Positions 56,421 through 64,000 of a stretch of DNA of 64,000 nucleotides are shown piece after piece. The translations under genes and the position numbers were made by a program. Origin of the DNA: Nelumbo lutea (lineage: Eukaryota > Streptophyta > Magnoliopsida > Proteales > Nelumbonaceae); contig JAKGHH010000002.1 of assembly GCA_022828595.1 (NCBI GenBank), positions 78,154,383 through 78,218,382 on the forward strand. The letters are read 5' to 3'. The notes under the pieces are model-generated. The model worked only from the letters and a program-made list of their open reading frames with translations, was not told the DNA's origin and searched no databases. Position 1 is the stretch's first letter, and each line of letters starts with the position of its first letter.

Positions 56421-56869
56421 TGAAGGAAAAATATGAAGTATTAGAGGTGTAAGTAGCTCGGGTTTGAACCCTACGAAGCATAGCTCGTCTCAGTATGTTG
56501 GTTGAACTAAGGTACAACCTACAAACATACAGTTCGGGCATACATGGTAACTACTTTGCGGTGTATTATAAATGCCTCAAAACACTAAGGGATGGCTCGG
56601 GGTAATAATTACCGGAAAATCATACTTCGGGTATGCAGTTCTAATAGCTCGAGTAATGAGGTCGCTTTGGCAAAAAATAAAAGAGCACACCATACTTAGC
56701 GAAAAAGAAAAATTTCATTACTAATAAATAAAAACCAAGATAAAAAGCTAGGGGAAGTTCAACAAGAGATAAAAAAGGGCACAACCACCCAAGAAGATCT
56801 TTGAAAACCGGGTTTTGGCACCCGGGAACCACCAATGATTAGTCAAAAGAACAAAAAACAGAGCCGCCA
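56421..56869. other. Spacer, no gene seen
   Basis: Non-coding DNA between the repeats and the antisense gene. Confidence 0.6.
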
Positions 56870-57480
56870 GCCTTAGGGGTCCACCTCCTCCACCTCATCC
56901 TCGTCCTCCAGGGAGTCAGGCTCTTCCTCCTCCGCCTGGTCTGCCGTCTCGGGAGCCAGGCCCTTCATTGTGATGTCATCAAGGTTAAGCCCAGAGAACT
57001 TCTTTCGGACCAACCAATGACAGAGCGTGAAACTGGAGCGGTATGAGCTCGAGCCATACTCCACTTGGAGGTTGTGATACTCCTAGGAGTCCTTGAAGTC
57101 CCAGACTGCCTTCTCTCGCTCGACCTCCACCATGGTGTCGAAGTTCTGAGTTCAGTCCAAAAGTGTAGACTCCAAGTCCTGAACCTATTGGCGAAGGAGC
57201 TCCCTCTTCTTTGCCACCCTTGACGACTCCTCCCTGTAGCACTCGCTTTCCTCAGAAAGCCTAGCGATCTGCGCCTCCTGGTCATGGATGAGCGGCTCCT
57301 AGGCCTCGCTCCCCTTGCATATGTGAAGGAGCTCGCCCTGGAGCGTTTGAATGATGACTCTCTGATTACGATCGTCGCTAGAGTGAATGATAGTCTGGAG
57401 GGCCATGGCGTGGATGGCGGTGTTCACCTGCCAAACAAGGGACTAAGGTCAGAATCCGAACACAACAAGTTAGCGTGAAA
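56870..57480 (-). pseudogene. Antisense gene of gypsy E: coiled-coil protein C-terminus
   Basis: The minus strand carries a continuing frame with coiled-coil character (ARLSEESECYREESSRVAKK, LESTLL, QNFDTMVEVEREKAVWDFKD), a globular C-terminal block (YRSSFTLCHWLVRKKFSGLN, LDDITMKGL) and an acidic tail (EEEEPDSLEDEDEVEEVDP). Stops occur at about 57089, 57153 and 57187. Upstream at about 57428-57440 is TTGTTTGGCAG before GTGAAC, an acceptor-like site. The pattern resembles the C-terminus of the antisense ORF reported in Tat-type elements and of plant proteins labelled gypsy-type transposase; I assign it by pattern only. Most of its N-terminus is missing. Confidence 0.6.
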
Positions 57481-57502
57481 GAAAATGAGGCCTAAGGGGC
57501 CC

Positions 57503-57517
57503 TCCTATTTATAGCCA
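57503..57517 (-). promoter_or_regulatory. TATA box of the gypsy E antisense gene
   Basis: The minus strand reads GGCTATAAATAGGAGG about 100 bp before the first recognisable codons, a canonical plant TATA box aimed into the antisense gene and just inside the 3' LTR. Confidence 0.6.
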
Positions 57518-57669
57518 CTGTGCCTCCAAATCAATGACCCAAATTGAGACAGATCTGATTTCTGCGCATGCATTTAACGTGAGCAGTCAATGAAGTTTGG
57601 ACTCCGGTCAAATCCACCTGTCCCACTCACGCTAAGGTAGCACTCTTAGCTTGAGGAGTGGGGGGCAAT

Positions 57670-58582
57670 TGATGGAGGATGATTTGACATGACTCCTTGA
57701 GACAATGACACGTGTACCTGACTTGGCACGAGCAAACTGCTCAGCACCTCAACCTAACTGCGACTAAGTAACGAGCCTGCAGGACAGCTCGCTACGTCAT
57801 AGCTCACTGTAGCTCCCCCGAGCTACCAAAAGGGAATACTCCAAGACTATCCCAACCCACGAGCTAGGGTAACCAGCTCGCTCCAACACTTAGGCAGAAA
57901 GACTGCCCCGAAAGCAATCCCAAATAGGGTCACCTCGAAGTACCCCTGGGAGCTTGCTACGAAGTAGCTCATGACAAGATAGTTGACTGTGTGACAGGGT
58001 AGCTTGCTACAAGGTAGCTCGCGACTAAGCAATATGATACTCTCAAGGAAGCTTCTATCTGACAAGACCATACACGTTAGACTGCGCCATGTCTCTCGAC
58101 TGACGACGCAATCCCTATCCATTTGGCAGACTGTACCCACATCTCTCGACAGACGGTGGCATTACTGTCCTCCCGGGACGTGTCACCCATCCAATTGTGT
58201 AGTACCCTATTCCAGTCACCTGCGCAGACCTGGCAAGTAATGACTGCGACAGAAGCCCAATGGCGGTTATGCCCGATTTGACAAGAACGCCTATATAAGA
58301 GCTCCCTAGTTGAAGGGAAGCCCTCTCTCGAACATCAGAGATCCTATCTGAAACTTACTTGCTCTCGAGATAATCTTGAGAACTTAGTGAGCCAGCGTGA
58401 CCTACTCTCTTAGCCTCTTTACACTCTTTGCTTTCTTCCCCAGCATTCTAACTTTAGCTTCGAAGTATTCCCGTCGGGCAAATCCCCCGAAAATCCTTCA
58501 TCTTCTTCCTCTTAGGTGTCGTCCATTGCCAGCTAGGAGCTAGTCAGTAGCTAGGTAGGAGTGCCCGGATCATGCGGCATCA
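57670..58582 (+). repeat. Gypsy E 3' LTR
   Basis: 913 bp from TGATGGAGGATG to ATGCGGCATCA. The TATA box CTATATAAGAGCTCCC is at 58291-58306. The preceding purine-rich GAGGAGTGGGGGGCAAT (57653-57669) is the polypurine tract. It is the reference for the deletion in the 5' LTR. Confidence 0.93.
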
Positions 58583-58605
58583 ACATCCATACGATGGATC
58601 CTACA
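58583..58605 (+). repeat. Copia D 3' LTR, last bases
   Basis: Target-duplication copy ACATC, then CATACGATGGATCCTACA, which aligns with CCATATGATGGATCTCTCAT at the end of the copia G LTR. Confidence 0.8.
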
Positions 58606-59650
58606 TTCTTTTAAGATCCTTTAGGGGGCCCCACACATTTTGTTCAAAAGTGTGCTGAATTTTAGGGAAGCTTGTAATTACTTTCCATAAATGGCAGTTG
58701 GTGTCTAAGGAAAGAGGTTAACTGGCTAAGCCTAAGTGGGCTTTGTGGTTAGTTAATTAGGTCCTTGTGAGAGCAAGGAGAGCCTCCCACATCTCTACCT
58801 CTTACCTGGCTAACTAAAGGAAGTGGCGTAATTCCAAGTAAACCTAAGAGGATTCACATTGGTTGAACCACTAGTTTTGGAAACCTTAGTTCAGCCCATA
58901 GGTCATGTGTTTGAATTGCTTGCATTTGAAAAAAAAAAGGTTAAAACAAAATGAAATAAAATGAATTCAATGGCCGGAGTTTGTAGAATGAGAATCTACT
59001 TTCAACCTAAGCCACAAATAGATTGGAACCATGTGTCTCAACAACTGTATAAGATTAATGGGATGGCCCAAAGACTTGACCAAGTCCTTGCATTTTGTTA
59101 ACAATTTAGCCCATTCCCAAGCTTGTCATCTTGCCCAACATGTTCCATCTATGCAAGCCCTACCCATCATGTTAGCCAGTGCCCTATGATGGGCCCATGT
59201 CAACTAGTAATTCCAGAGCAAGTACATGTAGTTAATGGATTTTACCAACACAATGCTAACCCATCCTTTAGTCCAAATAACCCTGGGTGGAAAAACCAAC
59301 CCAATTCCACTTATTGGGCCCAAGCCCGAGAAACCATAGTGCTAGATGAGCACTCTCAATGGCCAGAAGCCTAGACTCGTTGTGAGTATAATGATTACCC
59401 TAGGACTCAACTGTCTCAGCCATGTCAAACTTCCCCTTAGCCTTGTCAAACCGATTCACTTGATGATATGTTTTTTTAGATCCAATAGTTGATCTTAGCT
59501 CAACAACAGTCAATCCTAAGATTAGAGAGCCAAGTAATTCAGCTCATGGAAGCTAACTTGCAGTGGAAGAATGATTCAATGCTTAGTCAGCTAGTTGTTG
59601 ACCCCAGAAATGAATCCCTAGGTCTTCCCCAATAGCAAGATTTACAACCT
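58606..59650 (+). pseudogene. Gypsy F gag C-terminus
   Basis: SSCPTCSIYASPTHHVSQCP (about 59126-59185) is the Athila Cys/His motif, followed by HNANPSFSPNNPGWKNQPN, the Athila NP.SNTYNPGWRNHPN pattern. The frame stops at 59372 and the rest, upstream from 58606, has no clear frame. Confidence 0.78.
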
Positions 59651-61183
59651 CCAATGTCCCATACTTAGAAAATGCTGAAGAAATCTCAGCTCTTCAAAGG
59701 GAAGGAAAGTTTCAAGACCTGTGTGAGTCCCAGAGTCCTTTTGCATACCTAGAACAAAATAGGAATTGTTGTATGATAGATGTAAAGAGGAACCCCAAAG
59801 AAACCAATCTGGTCACAGTAGATGACCCGATGGAAGAAGCTAATGCCTTAATAAAGTCTCCTCATCCATTTCAATCTTGCCCTACTGTTGAACCTCTACC
59901 ATAACTAAAGAGTGAACCACCTGTGCCTTCTCTTGAATTTCCCATGCAACTGGAACTAAAGCCCTTACTGGACTCCCTTAAGTATGTGTTTTTAGGACCC
60001 GACCAAACACCGCCGGTGATCATAGTCATGGACTTAACCCCTAGATAGGAAGAGAAACTGATCGAGGTATTGAAGGAGTATAGGGGTGCCATTGGTTGGT
60101 CAGTAATTGATCTGAAAGGGATTAGTCCGTCCATTTGTATGCACCATATTTACATAGAGGAGGGTGCCAAACCAAGTAGGGAGATGCAAAGAAGGTTGAG
60201 CCCAAATATGAGAGAGGTGGTCAAGCAAAAAGTAGTTAAGTGGTTAGATGTAGGTATTATCTACCCGATTTCAGATAGCAGTTGGGTAAGTCATACACAA
60301 GTGGTGCTTAAGAAAGTTGGATTCACTGTGGTCACTAATGATCATGGTGAAGTAATCCCTACCCGACTTACCATGGGATGGCGAGTGTGCATCAACTTTA
60401 GGAAACTCAACGTATTCACGTAAAAGGACCATTTCCCATTACCCTTCATTGGCCAAATTCTGGAAAAGCTTGTTGGGAAAAAAATATTTCTACTTAGATG
60501 GGTATTCTGGGTATAACCAAGTAGTCATTTACCCCGAAGACCAAGAGAAAACTACTTTTACCTACCCTTATGGAACATTCTTCTTCCGATAAATGTCGTT
60601 TGGATTATGTAATGCACCAACAACCTTTCAAAGGTGTATAACAACAATTTTTTCAGAAATGGTGGGTGAGTTCCTGAAAATATTTATGGATGATTTCTTT
60701 GTCTTTGGAGATTCCTTTGAAACATGTCTCGAACACTTACAAAAAGTTCTTCAACAATGTATCAAGACAAACTTGGTCCTCAGTTGGGAGAAGAGCCATT
60801 TTATGGTCAAAGAAGGCATTGTTTTAGGTCACATGGTTTCCAAACGGGGTATTGGGATTGATAAAGCAAAAATTGACCTAATCTCAAAACTTCCATCTCC
60901 CACTTCTGTCAAGCAAATCCTTTCTTTTCTTAGACATGCCGGCTTCTATCGACGATTTATTAAGGACTTCACCCAGATCTCCAGGCCACTCTGCAACCTT
61001 CTAGCAAATGAAGCATGTCTTAAGGCTTTTGAGTACCTAAAAGAGGCACTGACCAAGGCTCCAATTTTGCAACCTCCCAACTGATCTTTGCCCTTTGAAA
61101 TCATGTGTAATGCCTCCGATTATGCCATCGGAGCTGTTCTGGGACAAAGGGAGAATAAACGCCCTGTGGTAGTCTATTTGAAG
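59651..61183 (+). pseudogene. Gypsy F reverse transcriptase, ending in RNase H
   Basis: The entry region (KYVFLGPDQTPPVI, EYRGAIGWSVIDLKGISP) leads to RT with WRVCINFRKLNVFT, a stop and an extra A near 60480, then YLDGYSGYNQVVIYPEDQEK, SFGLCNAPTTFQRC and the FMDD box at about 60686 (IFMDDFFVFGDS). Connection motifs (GFYRRFIKDFTQISRP) and RNase H start (CNASDYAIGAVLGQRENKRP) follow. It breaks at 61183 inside RNase H, at the copia G LTR. Athila RTs use F.MDD. Confidence 0.87.
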
Positions 61184-62986
61184 TGATGAGAGATCCATCA
61201 TATGGATGGTCGAACCCTGCAGAAAGGTTGGGCGAAATTTCAAAAATTTCTCTCTCCCATGTGGGAATCACACTCCCTATTTTAGAAAATTGCACTTTCA
61301 ATGATCAATTTAGGAACCAAATCAGGCCAGATCTGAAACCAAAAGGTAGAAGAGGGATATACTTGATACGAGTAACAATAACTACCAACGAAGATGTTCA
61401 TGCCTAAGGAGAAAAACCAAAGACTGCTCCCACTGAAGATGACACAATATGAGGTGGAGCAGAATCAATAGGATGGCTCTTTAACAAGAACCAAATTCTT
61501 CAGCAAGAATGTGATAGAGGGCAGGTGAGCACGACTTCAGATTACCTTTTCTACCAAAAGGTAATATCAAGAACCTTTCTTGATCACTCCCATAGGTGGA
61601 GATCAAACTGATAGTGGCAGCAAGAGCAGGAAAGAGCAGAAGACAAGAGCTGTCAAACTGCAGATTCTTCTCTCTTTATAATCTGCGAACTGAGTATTGT
61701 GTCTTGGAGGTTCTTCCCACTCCTCTATTTATAGCCTTTAAAGAGAGCATCTCCTAATCCCATTAGGAGCTTCTTAATCCAAATCTTGTATTTGGATCTG
61801 GACTCTCTTCAAGAGATAAGGATAATCCCTTACCTTATTTGGACTTGGACTCTTTGAGTGTATAGAGATAACCCCTTATCCTATCTGCAGATCTAAATCC
61901 CAGAACAACCCTATTTAGTTAATCTTATTAAGCCAGTTTGAATTGGGATTTAGACCCATTAAGTCTATGTGCTCACTTAACCTCCAAACTGCTGCCCAAT
62001 TGGCTATCCTTGTATGGCGTGGGACCCAAACATTGATCTACACATCAGCCACATGGGTTCAACCCAGGCTTTGTTACAAGGCCTGGTTGAATTCACTATA
62101 GGAAACAATGAACCCCTGAGTCCATCACCATGGGCTCTTAATGGACCCGACATTTACATTAAATGGTCAATGGGTCAAGCCACCTTATAAAAACCCAAGG
62201 ACTGTGGGCAAATGCAAGATTAGCCCATTAGGTATTACCCTCAATGGTCTTACACTTAACCTCTCAGCCCATAATGATCAAACACTGCCCGACAAGAGAG
62301 GACCTCTCCCTCGGCTGCAAGGTACAGTGTTGCACTCTCGGATCCCGGGGATTAAAAACTTTTGCAATTGTTGAAATCAACTGCCGGTAGTTTAGGTTTC
62401 CATCAGAGAGAGTGCATCCCCGATCATTCACTTTGATCACCCGCTCAGATGAATTCTCGGACTGTCCCAACATACCTAGGTTTTGACCCCCTCTAAGGAT
62501 CTCACTGATTGGCATATCAAAGACAACCCAATCTGAGACCTAGTGTAGTATCATAATCGAGTCTAGTGGTCAGGTGTAACATTCCAGTTTTGCCCATCTA
62601 TCTCTAAAGTTCAGGGCAATACTGGAATTCTGGTCTAGTTAAGGGTTTCAAGAAAACCCACAATACATGTACCTCAGGTCTCACCCTGGAAGCTGAGACA
62701 AGATACCCCAACCAACTTGGTGGCATATCACCCTGGAAGCTGAGACAAGATACCCCAACCAACTTGGTGGCATATCAGTGTCAGTCTTGGCAAGATAAAT
62801 CTCCCCAGATCTATCCAATGGCTGTGAAGATTTTAAACTAACACGAGTCTCATACGTGTCCAGTTTAAGGGTATTACACATAAACACTCCATAATAACAT
62901 GAATCAAATATGTACTTTATTCATTTACATTAAATGTCATAATGTACATCATTCTGATTAGAGCTAAGGGCATATACTGTCTAACA
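61184..62986 (-). repeat. Copia G 3' LTR
   Basis: 1,803 bp, minus-strand TGTTAGACAGTATATGCCC ... GATGGATCTCTCATCA (TG...CA). A TATA box (CTATAAATAGAGG on the minus strand, 61723-61735) marks the promoter. A 47-bp tandem duplication lies at 62681-62774. The purine tract GTGCAAGTGGAAGT is at 62987-63000. Confidence 0.93.
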
Positions 62987-64000
62987 ACTTCCACTTGCAC
63001 TTGGGTCCAATTTGGTATAAGTCAAAGTCCCATGCTTTCCACGTGTTTCTCAAACACTTTCTGTGTTAGTGGCTTAGTCAATAGGTCTACTACATTTTCC
63101 GTTGATGCTACCTTCTGAATCAGGACTTCCCCTCTTCCAACTATCTCCACAATACATGGTACTTCCTCTCGATGTGCTTTGACTTCAAGTGGGCTCGTGG
63201 CTCCTTAGCCTGAGCAATGGCTTCAGTGTTGTCACACAATAATAGAATGGGTGATGTGCTAGGTGGAACTACTCCCAATTCTTGAATGAAATTCTTCATC
63301 CATACGGCTTCTTTGGCAGCTTCACTTGCGGCAATGTATTCGGCTTCGGCTGTGGAATCCATAGTGGACACCTGCTTGTTGCTTTTCCAGCAGACAACAC
63401 ATGATCCTATCGTGAAGATATAACCAGATGTAGACTTTCTATCATCTGAATTTGACTAAAAATCGGCATCAGTATACCCCTGGATCTATAGTGAACTACC
63501 ATCGAATACTAGACAAAACTCTTTTGTCCTTCGAAGATATTTTAGTATGTTTTTCACAACAGTCCAATGCTTATGCTCTATGTTAGATTGGTATCTGCTT
63601 ATTACACTCACTGTCTGAGAAATGTCAGGACGAGTGCATAGCGTGGCATACATGATGCTCCCTACGGCTGAGGCATAGGGAACCTCTTTCATGCCCTGAA
63701 TCTCTTTGGGAGCCTTTGGAGACATACCCTGGGTGAGAGTGACTCCATGCTTGAAAGGAACATTTCCTTTCTTAGAGTTCTCCATGCTGTATCTTTGACT
63801 ATTTTGTCAATGTAAGCAAACTAGGATAATCCTATTGTCCTCTTCAATCTATATCTATAGAGTCAAAGACCTTGTATGTAGGAGGATTTCCAAGATCTCT
63901 CATGGAGAATTGTTATGAAAGGTACATTTTCACCATTGTCAACATTCCTACATCATTCCCAATGAGTAGAATGTCATCTACATAAAAAACCAAGAACGTA
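62987..64000 (-). pseudogene. Copia G RT end and RNase H
   Basis: From the right: YVDD at 63973-63984 (YVDDILLIGNDVGMLT), GVTLTQGMSPKAPKEIQGMK, YASAVGSIMYATLCTRPDIS (63486-63785), a stop, then MSTMDSTAEAEYIAASEAAK, LLLCDNTEAIAQAKEPRAHL, KHIERKYHV (63141-63371). A frameshift near 63130 leads into the RNase H end. The sequence is clearly better preserved than copia D, and a few stops remain (for example near 63450-63485). Confidence 0.88.

Larger units (their letters stand above)
47872..58582 (+). mobile_element. Gypsy E, Tat-type, complete order but decayed
   Basis: 5' LTR, primer site, gag, protease, RT, RNase H, archaeal-type RNase H, integrase, 104-bp repeats, antisense gene and 3' LTR. 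LTR ends are TGATGG...GCATCA. The flanks GCGTC (47867-47871) and ACATC (58583-58587) can be a 5-bp target duplication with two transitions. A copia solo LTR splits it at 50376. It is more GC-rich than its surroundings, which with its complete domain order suggests a younger age than A, B, C and F. Confidence 0.92.
44565..58605 (+). mobile_element. Copia D, 3' half with split 3' LTR
   Basis: RT and RNase H (44565-46057) are followed by a 3' LTR (46058-47871), which resumes at 58583-58605 after gypsy E. The 5' LTR, gag, protease and integrase are missing, so the left edge is a deletion or truncation. Copia G at the right window end and the solo LTR at 50376 belong to the same family. Confidence 0.85.
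42958..61183 (+). mobile_element. Gypsy F, Athila-type, split by nested elements
   Basis: The left part (42958-44564) has the LTR end, tRNA-Asp primer site and leader; the right part (58606-61183) has gag end and RT. Copia D, carrying gypsy E, lies between them. It ends inside RNase H where copia G inserted. The gag C-terminus and FMDD-type RT are typical of the Athila clade. The two parts being one element is an inference from strand, order and family. Confidence 0.7.
61184..64000 (-). mobile_element. Copia G, 3' half, cut by the right window edge
   Basis: On the minus strand, RT end, RNase H, purine tract and the full 3' LTR. Same family as copia D and the solo LTR at 50376. It interrupts gypsy F inside RNase H. 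Confidence 0.9.

Noticed and set aside
61184..64000. Treating copia G and copia D as one element with two LTRs
   Set aside because: They lie on opposite strands and each has its own RT and RNase H, so they are separate insertions.

Overview
The window is repeat-dense, AT-rich plant nuclear DNA. No intact host gene could be supported. The evidence for a flowering plant is the set of transposons: Ty1/copia, Tat-type and Athila-type Ty3/gypsy, plant-type LINEs with a zf-RVT and RNase H tail, 8-bp-TSD hAT elements and Tourist-like MITEs. A short run of TTTAGGG-type telomere-like units at about 20.75 kb agrees. Species cannot be assigned. Nearly every reading frame is a retrotransposon fragment broken by stops and frameshifts, many of them transitions expected from decay of methylated cytosine.

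Region by region. 1-3.9 kb: copia A, minus strand, running off the left edge. 3.9-4.6 kb: LINE tail. 5.2-5.9 kb: an LTR-like promoter region with a 230-bp tandem duplication. 5.88-13.46 kb: a hAT-like element carrying a small hAT MITE and a full-length dead copia B (LTRs at 6429 and 12872). Copia B itself holds two hAT elements, and one of these holds a tRNA-derived SINE-like piece. 13.5-15.4 kb: a possible Helitron or gene-capture segment and an inverted second copy of the outer hAT, which acts as a natural empty site. 15.4-23.2 kb: a gypsy 5' fragment, LINE remnants on both strands, copia gag scraps and several MITEs. 23.2-29.5 kb: non-coding DNA with Tourist-like and nested hAT MITEs. 29.5-30.9 kb: copia H, 3' half, minus strand.

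30.9-42.96 kb: gypsy C, a Tat-lineage element with gag, PR, RT, RNase H, a second archaeal-type RNase H and integrase. It is followed by a 3' untranslated tandem-repeat array, split by a solo LTR, and a decayed antisense gene encoding a plant mobile domain (PMD). 42.96-61.18 kb: an Athila-type gypsy F (LTR end, tRNA-Asp PBS and leader at the left; gag and RT at the right). It is split by copia D, whose 3' LTR is split by a second Tat-type gypsy E (47.87-58.58 kb). Gypsy E is itself split by a solo LTR of the same copia family as D. 61.18-64 kb: copia G, again this family, inserted in the RNase H of F and running off the right edge.

The genes do not work together as a pathway. What can be read is an order of insertion. 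The most interesting biology is in the two Tat elements: both have tandem repeats and a TATA-driven antisense gene between integrase and 3' LTR, but with different antisense proteins, and gypsy C shows two intron-like interruptions in pol.
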